A DNA stretch of 64,000 nt from Flavobacterium micromati (GCF_900129585.1 NZ_FQWF01000002.1:1-64000), one strand, 5' to 3'; positions 1 through 8,982 are shown, numbered from the stretch's first letter. Numbers and translations are program-made. The notes: generated by a model not told the origin, from the letters alone.

Positions 1-85
1 TATTCAAATATGGATTAGATTATTTATCCAAATTCCTTTTAACGGGATTTAATTCATTAGAAAACAATATGTTCAGTTTTTTGTC

Positions 86-409
86 ATGTACTTAAACATA
101 AAAGACAATTTGATGTTTGTAAACGATGTGAATAAAGGATTTCATGTTTACGACTATTCTAATCCAAAAAGTCCAGTCCGTACTAATTTTATAAATGTTC
201 CCGGAGCTACCGACTTAGCTATTAGAGACAACACTATTTATATTAATCAAGCAGTCGATTTAGTTACTGCTACCTACAATATCACTACAAAGAAGTTTAC
301 GGTTACTAACAGAAATAAGAACGTTTTTCCGCAAAAGCAGGCTCCAAACGGACAATCTGAATACACTAAAGATAATCAGGTAATAATTGACTGGACTTTA
401 ATTAAATAA
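86..409 (+). CDS. LVIVD beta-propeller-like protein, 3' part only
   Basis: This is the C-terminal part of an LVIVD-repeat protein, a family of exported beta-propeller-like proteins common in Flavobacteria. Residues such as VNDVNKGFHVYDYSNPKSP and the ending VIIDWTLIK match the end of full-length members, which are usually about 400 residues. The 5' end lies outside the window. The frame is open back only to a stop at 50-52, while another frame is open from 3 to 95, so a frameshift near the T-run at 77-82 is possible. The next gene starts 3 bp after the stop and is of the same family, which suggests an operon. The biological role is unknown. Confidence 0.6.
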   Translation: MYLNIKDNLMFVNDVNKGFHVYDYSNPKSPVRTNFINVPGATDLAIRDNTIYINQAVDLVTATYNITTKKFTVTNRNKNVFPQKQAPNGQSEYTKDNQVIIDWTLIK

Positions 410-412
410 GCA

Positions 413-1141
413 ATGAGAAAAATTTTATCTTTTTTAGTATTAGCAGTTTTACTAGGCTGCTCGGACGGTGATACCGCTTCAAACGGCGATGTAGGTCAAG
501 GTGGATCACTTGCCGTATTTGCTATCAAAGGAAATTATCTGTACGGAGTGGATCAAATGAAACTTAATGTTTTTTCTTTAATAGATGGTGAAAAACCTGT
601 AAAAGTCAATGAAGTCCAAATAGGTTTCGATATTGAAACCTTATTTTCTTTCGGCGATAATCTTTTCATCGGAGCTAGAAGCGGAATGTTTATCTATTCG
701 ATAAAAAATCCAGAAAATCCAATTAAATTGTCAGCAGTGCAACATTTTACAGCTTGTGATCCAGTAATTGCGAATACTACGCACTCTTACGTAACTTTAA
801 GCTCTAATGCAACATGTGGAAATAATATAAATGTCCTACAAGTTTATGATACTAAAGATTTAACAAAACCCAAATTAATTCACAGTAGAACACTTACTCA
901 ACCTCGGGGAATTGGTTTTTTTACTTCTAAATATTTATTGGTTTGCGATGATGTGATAAAAATCTTCGATATTACTAATCCAGCTGAGCCAATATTAGTA
1001 AATTCAATACGGAATAATTGCTTTGATGTGATAGTAAGAGACAATACTTTATTTGCTGTGGGCGACACAGGAGTATTTTGTTACGAACTAAACCCAAATA
1101 ATATAAGCGACATAAAATTAGTAAGCGAAGTTAAATTCTAA
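413..1141 (+). CDS. LVIVD-repeat lipoprotein
   Basis: A 242-residue exported lipoprotein. The N-terminus is a lipoprotein signal peptide ending in a lipobox (LLGC, Cys16), followed by acidic residues (SDGD) of the kind that direct Flavobacterial lipoproteins to the cell surface. The rest consists of repeats of the type GNYLYGVD, GDNLFIGA and RDNTLFAVG, each followed by a FDI/VYD strand, which is the LVIVD pattern predicted to fold as a beta-propeller. It lies directly behind another LVIVD protein and overlaps the convergent RNA methyltransferase stop by 4 bp. Function is unknown; a surface binding or scaffold role is inference. Confidence 0.75.
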   Translation: MRKILSFLVLAVLLGCSDGDTASNGDVGQGGSLAVFAIKGNYLYGVDQMKLNVFSLIDGEKPVKVNEVQIGFDIETLFSFGDNLFIGARSGMFIYSIKNPENPIKLSAVQHFTACDPVIANTTHSYVTLSSNATCGNNINVLQVYDTKDLTKPKLIHSRTLTQPRGIGFFTSKYLLVCDDVIKIFDITNPAEPILVNSIRNNCFDVIVRDNTLFAVGDTGVFCYELNPNNISDIKLVSEVKF

Positions 1142-1794
1142 TTCTCTAAAAAATACCGCTCTTCAATACGCTTTATATCTTTGATTGAATTCTTTGCCCA
1201 AGCCAAACGTTTTTCTAAAATTTCATCTTCGGATAGATGCCAGTTGATGTTTGAACTGCGCAAACGGTTTGTCAAATTTTGAATAATGATCGCTGCAGAA
1301 ACCGAAATATTTAAGCTTTCTGTAAAGCCAACCATTGGGATTTTGAGAAAACCATCGGCACGTTCTAAAATTTCTTCAGACAATCCGTCTCTTTCTGTGC
1401 CAAAAAACAAAGCACTTGGTTTTGTGATATCAAAATCTTCCATCGAGCAATCCGTTGAGTGCGGCGTTGTTGCAATGATTTGGTAGCCTTGCGCTTTTAT
1501 GGTGTCGATACAATTTGTAATGGAATTAAATGTGTTGATATCAACCCATTTTTGGGCGCCCATTGCAATCTCCTTATCAATGCTTTTTCCATAGCGTTGC
1601 TCAATCACATTTAATTCTTGAATACCAAAGATTTCGCAACTGCGCATCACCGCGCTTGTATTGTGCATTTGGAAAATATCTTCCACAACAATTGTAAAAT
1701 GCTTTGTTCTATTTTCCAGCACTTTTAGAAATTTTTCTTTTCGATTGTCTGTTAAAATGTTTTCAAGAAAAGTAAGGTACTCGATGTCAACCAT
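1138..1794 (-). CDS. TrmH-family (SpoU) RNA 2'-O-methyltransferase
   Basis: A 218-residue SPOUT-class methyltransferase, predicted to methylate a ribose 2'-OH in tRNA or rRNA using S-adenosylmethionine. The three SpoU motifs are visible: NTSAVMR around residues 45-51, FGTERDGLSEE around 131-141 and IPMVGFTESLNISVSAA around 152-168, which form the trefoil-knot cofactor site. The ATG at 1794 was chosen because the family starts close to this point; an in-frame ATG at 1839 would add 15 unlikely residues. Length fits TrmH (tRNA Gm18) but the exact RNA target cannot be read from sequence. Its first 46 codons are duplicated at 2309-2447. Confidence 0.85.
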   Translation of the reverse strand: MVDIEYLTFLENILTDNRKEKFLKVLENRTKHFTIVVEDIFQMHNTSAVMRSCEIFGIQELNVIEQRYGKSIDKEIAMGAQKWVDINTFNSITNCIDTIKAQGYQIIATTPHSTDCSMEDFDITKPSALFFGTERDGLSEEILERADGFLKIPMVGFTESLNISVSAAIIIQNLTNRLRSSNINWHLSEDEILEKRLAWAKNSIKDIKRIEERYFLEN

Positions 1795-1838
1795 TATAGA
1801 ATATTTTTTTTGCAAAAATAGCAAAAAGTCCAAATTCA

Positions 1839-2207
1839 CTACTCTAAAATCGAAGTAATAAAAGTAGAGATGATTTTCTCTCCTAAACTTTCTTGTTCAA
1901 ATTCGGGAAAAATTGGCTCTTGCTCTATATTTTTCATTTCGTTTCCAAGTAGATTTGCTGTATTTGTAAAAGAATAAAAATGTTTTGAAACTATTTTGGT
2001 AGCATTAAATCCAGGTTTCGGATTATAAATTGAATATCGACTTTCCTGACTGTAACTATTTACAGAAACCTTTTTAGTTTCAAAATAATTAGCTTTTTCG
2101 TTTAAATAACTTTCATTATTGCTAGAAAATCTAGATTTAAAATCAACTTTTTGAGCGAAGCAAAATGAGGAACTTAAAATTATAAAAAGCAGAAAGTATT
2201 TATTCAT
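1839..2207 (-). CDS. small secreted protein of unknown function
   Basis: A 122-residue protein with a clear signal peptide (about residues 1-18, cleavage near CFAQ). The mature part is polar, with no motif I recognise. It lies between the full RNA methyltransferase gene and the duplicated 5' fragment of that gene, so it may have arrived with the rearrangement that made the duplication. Its stop is 45 bp from the methyltransferase start and on the same strand, so co-transcription is possible. Confidence 0.55.
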   Translation of the reverse strand: MNKYFLLFIILSSSFCFAQKVDFKSRFSSNNESYLNEKANYFETKKVSVNSYSQESRYSIYNPKPGFNATKIVSKHFYSFTNTANLLGNEMKNIEQEPIFPEFEQESLGEKIISTFITSILE

Positions 2208-2308
2208 AATTTTCTCATTTTTGGCAAACCAAAAATACTAAATAGTTTTAACACCAGTGACAGTTTTTTAAACTCAATTCCATACTGTTTAAACTCTTTA
2301 TTAATGAG

Positions 2309-2447
2309 TTGTATTGTGCATTTGGAAAATATCTTCCACAACAATTGTAAAATGCTTCGTTCTATTTTCCAGCACTTTTAGAAATTTTTCTTTTCGGTTG
2401 TCTGTTAAAATGTTTTCAAGAAAAGTAAGGTACTCGATGTCAACCAT
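2309..2447 (-). pseudogene. duplicated 5' fragment of the RNA methyltransferase gene
   Basis: Bases 2309-2480 repeat 1656-1827 at an offset of 653 bp, with 3 mismatches in 172 positions by eye. The part 2309-2447 encodes the first 46 residues of the TrmH-family gene, including its start codon, and then stops matching. The two mismatches inside the coding part are both silent (ACA/ACG and AAT/AAC). The fragment lacks all three catalytic motifs except the very start of the first, so it cannot be an active enzyme. Confidence 0.85.
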
Positions 2448-2537
2448 TATAGAATATTTTTTTTGCAAAAATAGTAAAAAAGAGTAGCTTTATCACTTTA
2501 GAATTGGTTTCTGATACCCTTAATTGTTACTTTTGAC

Positions 2538-2670
2538 TAGAAACGGAATTTTGATTATTTACGGGATTTGCGTGAGGGATTGAGGCGATATCCTTTTTAG
2601 GGCGTTTTAGCCCAAAAAAGATAAAGCCGAAAGCCCGGTCGCTTTTGCGAACACGCCCAAACAAAAAGGA
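2538..2670 (+). repeat. structured intergenic repeat, copy 1
   Basis: A repeat of about 130 bp that recurs at 2711-2843. It has a conserved frame: TTTGCGTGAGGGAT near the left end, a variable hairpin in the middle (AGGGC/GCCC), then GCCGAAAGCCCGG, a second small hairpin (CGCTTTTGCG) and ACACGCCC at the right end. GCGTG at the left pairs with CACGC at the right, closing a branched structure. The conserved ends with a length-variable hairpin look like a folded RNA or an RNA-level mobile repeat. It may belong to a known Flavobacterial motif such as Flavo-1, which I could not check. Confidence 0.6.
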
Positions 2671-2710
2671 TAACTTCAGTTTTAACTACTCTTCGTTTTA
2701 TACTGTAGAA

Positions 2711-2843
2711 TAGAAACGGAATTTTGATTATTTACGGGATTTGCGTGAGGGATAGAGGCGATATCCTTTTTTAGGCTTTTTTCAGCCTGAAAAAGATAAA
2801 GCCGAAAGCCCGGTCGCTTTTGCGAACACGCCCAAACAAAAAA
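2711..2843 (+). repeat. structured intergenic repeat, copy 2
   Basis: Second copy of the element at 2538-2670, offset 173 bp. The left (GCGTGAGGGAT) and right (GCGAACACGCCC) ends are unchanged, while the central hairpin has changed on both sides in a compensatory way: TTAGGCTTTTTTCAGCCTGA replaces the AGGGC/GCCC stem of copy 1. This supports selection on, or maintenance of, RNA or single-strand DNA structure. It ends 3 bp before the sirtuin start codon, so it would form the 5' leader of that mRNA. Confidence 0.6.
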
Positions 2844-2846
2844 GAT

Positions 2847-3539
2847 ATGAAAAAGAAATTAGTAGTTTTGACAGGTGCCGGAATTAGTGCGGAAAGTGGT
2901 ATCAAAACCTTTCGTGACAGCGACGGACTCTGGGAGGGTCACAACGTTCTTGATGTGGCGACGCCTGAGGGTTGGCATAAAAATCCTGCTTTAGTTTTAG
3001 ATTTTTACAATCAAAGGCGCAGGCAACTCAAAGAAGTGTTTCCTAATCGTGCTCATCAAATTTTAGCTGAGTTAGAAAATGAATTTGAGGTTTACGTTAT
3101 CACTCAAAATGTAGATGACTTGCACGAGCGCGCTGGAAGTACGAATGTGTTGCATTTGCATGGAGAATTATTGAAAGTGAGAAGTTCTGTGGATATGAAT
3201 TATATTTTAGACTGGCAGGATGATTTGAATTTTGGAGATTTTGACAAAGACAAAAACCAATTGCGACCTCATATTGTATGGTTTGGAGAAGAGGTTCCGG
3301 CTCTGGAAGAAGCATTGCAACTAACTCAAAACGCCGATTATTTTGCGGTAATTGGAACTTCCCTACAAGTTTATCCTGCGGCCGGATTAATAGATTATAC
3401 ACCAAGAGAAACACCCATTTTTTACATTGATCCAAAGCCTATTCAGATTCCGAATCTTAAAAATCCATTAGAAGTAATTGCTGAAATGGCTTCAACAGGA
3501 GTCGAAATCATGAGAAACAAGCTGCTATCACATCGTTAA
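2847..3539 (+). CDS. cobB: NAD-dependent protein deacylase (sirtuin, SIR2 family)
   Basis: A 230-residue sirtuin that removes acyl groups from lysines using NAD. The NAD-binding GAGIS is at residues 10-14, TQNVD at 86-90 and the catalytic His in HLHG at 105. FYNQRRR at 53-59 gives the Tyr-x-x-Arg pair (Tyr54, Arg57) of class III sirtuins, which favours succinyl- and malonyl-lysine. The segment 110-140, where E. coli CobB has zinc-binding cysteines, contains none. The ATG at 2847 is chosen because an upstream in-frame GTG-type start at 2820 lies inside the repeat. The gene is separated from purB by about 110 bp. Confidence 0.88.
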   Translation: MKKKLVVLTGAGISAESGIKTFRDSDGLWEGHNVLDVATPEGWHKNPALVLDFYNQRRRQLKEVFPNRAHQILAELENEFEVYVITQNVDDLHERAGSTNVLHLHGELLKVRSSVDMNYILDWQDDLNFGDFDKDKNQLRPHIVWFGEEVPALEEALQLTQNADYFAVIGTSLQVYPAAGLIDYTPRETPIFYIDPKPIQIPNLKNPLEVIAEMASTGVEIMRNKLLSHR

Positions 3540-3617
3540 AAACTGTAGTTGCTGTCAACATACCTTTTAATTCCAGTCAAATGTCTCAAATAGTACTGCT
3601 AATTTCTAAGTTCTGCT

Positions 3618-3625
3618 TATATTTG
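3618..3625 (+). promoter_or_regulatory. Bacteroidota-type -7 promoter element for purB
   Basis: TATATTTG matches the Flavobacterial -7 consensus TAnnTTTG and lies 26 bp before the purB start codon. No clear TTTG -33 box is seen at the usual spacing. Confidence 0.5.
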
Positions 3626-3650
3626 CGACTTTCGAACAAACAACAAAACA

Positions 3651-4997
3651 ATGACTACTTTAAACGAATTGAATGCTATCTCGCCTATTGACGGACGGTA
3701 TAGAAACAAGACTATGTCGCTGGCTCCATTTTTCTCTGAAGAGGCTTTAATAAAATACCGCGTGCTGGTTGAAATTGAATATTTTATTGCTTTGTGCGAA
3801 ATACCTTTACCTCAACTGACGTCAGTTAATGCTGATTTATTTGAAAGTTTACGTAACATTTATAAAAATTTCTCCACTGAAGATGCGCTTTGGATCAAAG
3901 AAACCGAAAAAGTAACCAATCACGATGTAAAAGCAGTTGAATATTTTATCAAAGAAAAATTTGAAACTTTAGGTTTATCACAATATAAAGAGTTTATCCA
4001 TTTTGGACTGACCTCTCAAGACATAAATAATACGGCGATTCCGCTTTCGACAAAAGAAGCTTTTGAGAAAGTGTATATGCCATCATTGATCACATTAACT
4101 TCTAAACTAAAAGATTTAAGTGTGGAATGGAGAGACATTCCGATGCTAGCGCGTACGCACGGACAGCCAGCTTCGCCTACTCGATTGGGTAAAGAAATAG
4201 GTGTTTTTGTAGAACGTTTAGAGGAGCAAATGCGTTTGTTGTTCAACATTCCGTTTGCGGCTAAATTTGGTGGTGCAACTGGAAATTACAATGCACATCA
4301 CGTGGCCTATCCTCAGATTGACTGGAGAAAATTTGGAGGCAAATTTGTTGAAGAAAACCTAGGTTTACATCACTCGTTCCCTACGACACAAATTGAACAT
4401 TACGATCATTTTGCTGCCTTTTTTGATGCTTTAAAAAGAATAAACAGTATCATTATAGATCTAGACAGAGATATTTGGACGTATGTTTCAATGGAATATT
4501 TCAAACAAAAAATAAAAGCGGGAGAAATAGGATCGTCGGCAATGCCGCATAAAGTAAACCCAATTGATTTTGAAAATTCAGAGGGAAACTTAGGAATTGC
4601 AAATGCAATTTTCGAACATTTGTCGGCTAAATTGCCAATCTCAAGATTGCAACGTGATTTGACTGACAGTACCGTTTTAAGAAATATTGGAGTTCCAATA
4701 GGTCATACGATTGTCGCTTTTGAAGCGACATTGAAAGGATTGAATAAATTGCTATTGAACGAATCTAAGTTCCATGAAGATTTAGAGAAAAACTGGGCTG
4801 TGGTTGCAGAAGCTATTCAAACCATATTGAGACGAGAAGCATACCCTAATCCTTATGAAGCATTGAAAGGATTGACAAGAACTAATGAGGCGATTGACAA
4901 AAAAGCAATTCACGGATTTATCGCAACACTCACTGTTTCTGATGAAATTAAAAACGAATTAATGCAAATTACACCAAGTAATTTTTTGGGAATATAG
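3651..4997 (+). CDS. purB: adenylosuccinate lyase
   Basis: A 448-residue cytoplasmic enzyme of the fumarase/aspartase superfamily. It cleaves SAICAR to AICAR and adenylosuccinate to AMP in purine synthesis. The superfamily signature GSSAMPHKVNPIDFEN is at about residues 294-309, with THGQPASPT around 170 and TSQDINNTA around 121 for substrate binding. The length and the N-terminus (ELNAISPIDGRYRNKT) match the E. coli-type PurB. It appears to be a single-gene unit with its own promoter and a terminator just behind it. Confidence 0.96.
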   Translation: MTTLNELNAISPIDGRYRNKTMSLAPFFSEEALIKYRVLVEIEYFIALCEIPLPQLTSVNADLFESLRNIYKNFSTEDALWIKETEKVTNHDVKAVEYFIKEKFETLGLSQYKEFIHFGLTSQDINNTAIPLSTKEAFEKVYMPSLITLTSKLKDLSVEWRDIPMLARTHGQPASPTRLGKEIGVFVERLEEQMRLLFNIPFAAKFGGATGNYNAHHVAYPQIDWRKFGGKFVEENLGLHHSFPTTQIEHYDHFAAFFDALKRINSIIIDLDRDIWTYVSMEYFKQKIKAGEIGSSAMPHKVNPIDFENSEGNLGIANAIFEHLSAKLPISRLQRDLTDSTVLRNIGVPIGHTIVAFEATLKGLNKLLLNESKFHEDLEKNWAVVAEAIQTILRREAYPNPYEALKGLTRTNEAIDKKAIHGFIATLTVSDEIKNELMQITPSNFLGI

Positions 4998-5021
4998 AAA
5001 AAGTTAAATAAAACAATCCAT

Positions 5022-5069
5022 TTCCCATTGACGAGATTAAATCATTCTTTTCAATGGGATTTTTTTTTA
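5022..5069 (+). terminator. rho-independent terminator of purB
   Basis: Stem CCCATTGA (5024-5031) pairs with TCAATGGG (5051-5058), followed by ATTTTTTTTT. Confidence 0.8.
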
Positions 5070-5171
5070 GCTTTTAATTATAGGTAGGCAGCATTAGAAA
5101 AATTATAATTTATAAAAAAAAATATTTATCTTACCAAAAAACGTAAAATCACTATCCACATATAAATTTTT

Positions 5172-7409
5172 ATGGACACAGTTGAAGCAGTAGTAAACGT
5201 ATCGCACCACTTACAGCCTCTAATACGAGATTTAGGATTAATCCTAATGACCGCTGCGGTTGCAGTTTTATTATTTAAAAAAATTAAGCAACCGCTTGTG
5301 CTTGGTTATTTAATTGCTGGATTTTTAGCTGGAAACCATTTTGACTTTTTCCCTTCTATTAAAGATATTAAAAGTGTTGAAGTTTGGGCAGAAATTGGGG
5401 TGATATTTTTATTATTTAGTTTGGGACTTGAATTTAGCTTTAAAAAGCTAATGAAAGTAGGTGGAACCGCCTCTATTACTGCTATTACCCAAATTATAAC
5501 AATGGTTGCTTTAGGCTATCAAGCTGGTATGTGGATGGGCTGGAAATCTATGGACAGTATTTTTCTGGGGGTTATTCTATCTATATCTTCAACTACAATT
5601 ATATTGAAAACCTTTGAAGAACTGGGAGTAAAAACTCAAAAATTTGCTGGAATAGTTCTTGGATCCCTTATTGTACAAGATGTAGTCGCGATCTTGATGA
5701 TGGTTTTACTTTCTACAATTGCTGTGAGTCAGCAGTTTTCTGGAACAGAATTATTGTTTTCTGTTTTAAAATTAATTTTTTTCTTAACTATTTGGTTTGT
5801 TGGCGGTATCTTTTTTATTCCAACGTTACTCAAGAAAGCAAAAAGTCTTTTAACCGATGAAATGTTACTAATTGTTTCATTAGCTTTATGCTTAATGATG
5901 GTTATTCTAGCTGCTAATGTTGGCTTTTCTCCTGCATTAGGTGCTTTTATAATGGGTTCTATCATTGCCGAAACCACGCAAGCCGAGCATATTGAACATT
6001 TAGTAAAACCAGTAAAAGATTTATTTGGCGCCGTCTTTTTTGTTTCTGTTGGAATGCTTATCAATCCTGATACGCTTTATGAATACGCTTTACCCGTTGG
6101 TATATTAACGCTAGTCGTAATTTTTGGACAGTCCATTAGCTCTACTATTGGCGCCTTGCTATCTGGCCAGCCATTAAAGCAATCTGTCCAAACTGGTATG
6201 AGCTTATCGCAAATTGGAGAATTTTCTTTTATCATTGCTACTTTAGGAATGACACTCAATGTAACGAGTGATTATTTATATCCTATTGTTGTAGCAGTTT
6301 CGGCGGTTACTACGTTTACAACGCCATTTATGGTTAAATTTGCAACGCCTTTTTCAGAATATTTGGAGAAAAAACTACCACGTAAATGGACAAAAAGAAT
6401 TGAACGGTACAGTGCTAATGCGCAGTCGATCAAACTAGTATCTAATTGGCAAATAGTTTTTCAAGCTTTTCTAACGCAAGTAATTATCCACTCCGTTATA
6501 ATTGTTGCCGTAATTTTACTTTCCTCGCAATTTATTTCGCCATTAGTGCAAGGATCTAAATTTGGAAACTTAATCGCGGCTCTTATAACACTTGTAATAT
6601 TATCTCCATTTCTCTGGGCACTATCACTGCGGCGAGTTGCTGTAAACGAAGTCGCGATTTTGAGAGAAGAGCGCAAATACCGCGGTCCTATTTTGATGAT
6701 GATTTTGATGCGAATTGTACTTACATTGTTTTATATCGGATTTTTACTTAATATATTTTTCTCTCCAATAATTGCCATTATAGCCTTAATTGTGGCTGTA
6801 ATAGTATATTTAGTTTTTCCAAAAAGATTAAATGCGCAATATCACAAAATTGAAGATCACTTTTTAAAAAATCTTAATGCGCGAGAGGTTAAAAAAGGAG
6901 TTAGAAGCAGAAGTGATTTAACGCCTTGGGAAGGTCACATGTCAACTTTTGAGATTGCTGCAGCTTCAAATGTAGTCGGTAAAACATTAAGTGAGTTGCG
7001 TATTAGAGAAGAATTAGGTGTCAATATTGCATTTATCAAAAGAGGGGAATTCACCATTAATATTCCAAATAAAAACGAGCGTTTGTTCCCAGGAGATGAG
7101 ATTTGTATCATTGGAACGGATAACCAAGTGAAAGAATTTGACTCTTACTTGCATAAAAATGAAATTCAAAATCCTGAGGTAATTGAGACTGATATCATTT
7201 TAAAACAATTAGAACTAAAAGAGGAAGAATTTATTGGTGCAACTATTAAAGATTCACAATTGCGTGAAAAAACAAATGGTTTGATTGTGGGAATTGAACG
7301 AAGAGGAAAACGTATGTTAAATCCCGAATCCAATATGATCTTAGAAAAACATGATATATTGTGGGTGGTGGGAAGCAAAAAACTACTGCGAGATTTTTTT
7401 AGAAATTAG
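5172..7409 (+). CDS. CPA2-family cation:proton antiporter with two TrkA-C domains
   Basis: A 745-residue inner-membrane protein. Residues about 15-395 form the Na+/H+ exchanger domain with some 12 membrane spans, and contain the conserved GYLIAGFLAG and LSISSTTIILK segments of KefB/YbaL-like potassium or sodium/proton exchangers. A second group of membrane spans lies around 430-570. The C-terminus carries two TrkA-C-like regulatory domains (about 595-665 and 675-745) with no Rossmann TrkA-N domain between, which differs from E. coli KefB/KefC. The likely role is K+ or Na+ exchange for pH and salt balance, with TrkA-C binding a small ligand; the ion is not determined. Confidence 0.85.
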   Translation: MDTVEAVVNVSHHLQPLIRDLGLILMTAAVAVLLFKKIKQPLVLGYLIAGFLAGNHFDFFPSIKDIKSVEVWAEIGVIFLLFSLGLEFSFKKLMKVGGTASITAITQIITMVALGYQAGMWMGWKSMDSIFLGVILSISSTTIILKTFEELGVKTQKFAGIVLGSLIVQDVVAILMMVLLSTIAVSQQFSGTELLFSVLKLIFFLTIWFVGGIFFIPTLLKKAKSLLTDEMLLIVSLALCLMMVILAANVGFSPALGAFIMGSIIAETTQAEHIEHLVKPVKDLFGAVFFVSVGMLINPDTLYEYALPVGILTLVVIFGQSISSTIGALLSGQPLKQSVQTGMSLSQIGEFSFIIATLGMTLNVTSDYLYPIVVAVSAVTTFTTPFMVKFATPFSEYLEKKLPRKWTKRIERYSANAQSIKLVSNWQIVFQAFLTQVIIHSVIIVAVILLSSQFISPLVQGSKFGNLIAALITLVILSPFLWALSLRRVAVNEVAILREERKYRGPILMMILMRIVLTLFYIGFLLNIFFSPIIAIIALIVAVIVYLVFPKRLNAQYHKIEDHFLKNLNAREVKKGVRSRSDLTPWEGHMSTFEIAAASNVVGKTLSELRIREELGVNIAFIKRGEFTINIPNKNERLFPGDEICIIGTDNQVKEFDSYLHKNEIQNPEVIETDIILKQLELKEEEFIGATIKDSQLREKTNGLIVGIERRGKRMLNPESNMILEKHDILWVVGSKKLLRDFFRN

Positions 7410-7413
7410 AAAT

Positions 7414-7464
7414 AAAAAAAGGCAAAATTAAAATTCTTACGAAAATTAATTTTGCCTTTTTTTA
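7414..7464. terminator. bidirectional terminator between antiporter and pepD
   Basis: AAAAAAAGGCAAAATTAA pairs with TTAATTTTGCCTTTTTTT. There are A's before and T's after the stem, so it can serve both convergent genes. Confidence 0.8.
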
Positions 7465-7476
7465 TAATTAAATGAT

Positions 7477-8940
7477 TTATTTCACTGGAATATTCGCCAA
7501 AATTTCCAGAACAAATTTCCAAAATTTTTGAGAAGATGAAATGCTCGCTCTTTCATCTGGAGAGTGGGCTCCGTGTATTGTTGGTCCAAAAGAAATCATA
7601 TCCATATCAGGATAATTAGTTCCTAGAATCCCACATTCCAATCCAGCGTGACAAGCCACCACTTTTGGTTTCTCGCCGTTTTGTTTTTCATAAATTGGAA
7701 CTAAAACATCTAATATCTCCGACTCTGAATTAGGCGTCCAGCCGGGATACGATCCTGAAAATTCTACTTCGCAACCCATTAATTCAAAAGCAGAACGCAA
7801 GGCGTTAGCCAAATCAAACTTAGAAGTCTCAACCGAAGAACGCGTTAGACATTGAACCGAAAGTTGTCCTTGACCCAAAATTACTTTAGCAATATTATTA
7901 GAAGTTTCTACAAGATCATCAAAATCAGCACTCATTCTGTAAACGCCATTATGAGCAGTGTACATCGATCTCACAAAGTAAAATTGTGCAATTGACGGCA
8001 TTACTTTGGCTGGAGTAACATCCATTTTCTCAAAAACCACTTCTAAATTAGGTTCCGTTGTTTTAAACTCCGTTTTGATTTCGTTTACAATTTGCTGCAT
8101 GTCAAAAACAAAGGCTTCGTCATATACTTCGGCAATGATGACTTTGGCCGAGCTTTCGCGCGGAATCGCGTTACGCAAACTTCCCCCAATAATCTCTGAG
8201 ATTTGCAGTCCAAAATTATCAAAACCATCAAATAACAATCGGTTCATAATCTTGTTAGCATTACCCAAACCTTTGTGAATATCCATTCCTGAATGACCGC
8301 CATTCAAACCTTTTACCGTAATTGTATATCCCACAGAACCTTCTGGGGTTTCCTCTTCATCGTACTCAGCAGTTGCTGTTACATCAATACCTCCTGCGCA
8401 ACCTACGTCAATTTCGTCATCTTCCTCAGTGTCCATGTTCAATAAAATCTGACCTTGAAGAACACCACCTTTTAAGTTCAAAGCTCCAGTCATTCCTGTT
8501 TCTTCATCAATAGTAAACAAAGCTTCTATAGCAGGATGCGGAATGTTAGTACTTTCTAAAATTGCCATAATCGCAGCAACGCCAAGACCGTTATCAGCAC
8601 CAAGCGTAGTTCCTCGAGCACGAACCCAGTCGCCATCCACATACATATCAATTCCAGTGGTGTCAAAATCAAAAACAGTATCCGCATTTTTTTGATGCAC
8701 CATATCTAAATGCCCTTGAAGCACAATTGCTTTGCGATTTTCCATGCCTGCCGTAGCGGGTTTACGGATAATTACATTGCGTATTTCATCTTCAAAAGTT
8801 TCTAATCCCAGGCTTTCGCCAAAGTTTTTTATGAACGCAATTACTCGGTCTTCCTTTTTAGAAGGACGTGGAACGGCATTCAAATCGGCAAACTTATTCC
8901 AAAGCGCTTTTGGCTCTAAATTTCTTATTTCTTGACTCAT
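7477..8940 (-). CDS. pepD: aminoacyl-histidine dipeptidase (M20 peptidase, PepD)
   Basis: A 487-residue cytoplasmic metallopeptidase of family M20C, which hydrolyses dipeptides such as carnosine-type Xaa-His. Zinc-site residues are visible in LQGHLDMVHQKN (about residues 73-84), GADNGLGVA (about 118-126), FTIDEETGMTGA (the catalytic Glu pair, about 142-153) and HAGLECG near 433; a final His lies in GPTIHGAHSPDE. No signal peptide is seen. Length matches E. coli PepD (485). It has its own promoter and shares a terminator with the convergent antiporter gene. Confidence 0.93.
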   Translation of the reverse strand: MSQEIRNLEPKALWNKFADLNAVPRPSKKEDRVIAFIKNFGESLGLETFEDEIRNVIIRKPATAGMENRKAIVLQGHLDMVHQKNADTVFDFDTTGIDMYVDGDWVRARGTTLGADNGLGVAAIMAILESTNIPHPAIEALFTIDEETGMTGALNLKGGVLQGQILLNMDTEEDDEIDVGCAGGIDVTATAEYDEEETPEGSVGYTITVKGLNGGHSGMDIHKGLGNANKIMNRLLFDGFDNFGLQISEIIGGSLRNAIPRESSAKVIIAEVYDEAFVFDMQQIVNEIKTEFKTTEPNLEVVFEKMDVTPAKVMPSIAQFYFVRSMYTAHNGVYRMSADFDDLVETSNNIAKVILGQGQLSVQCLTRSSVETSKFDLANALRSAFELMGCEVEFSGSYPGWTPNSESEILDVLVPIYEKQNGEKPKVVACHAGLECGILGTNYPDMDMISFGPTIHGAHSPDERASISSSQKFWKFVLEILANIPVK

Positions 8941-8974
8941 TTATGTTTGTTTGATGTTGAACAATTTAAGTTTC

Positions 8975-8982
8975 CAAAGTTA
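8975..8982 (-). promoter_or_regulatory. -7 promoter element for pepD
   Basis: On the minus strand this reads TAACTTTG, a match to TAnnTTTG, 35 bp upstream of the pepD start. A second near match (TAAACTTTG) lies just behind it. Confidence 0.45.

Noticed and set aside
2820..2846. Upstream start for the sirtuin
   Set aside because: The added residues are coded by the structured repeat; the family starts at MKKKLVVLTGAG.
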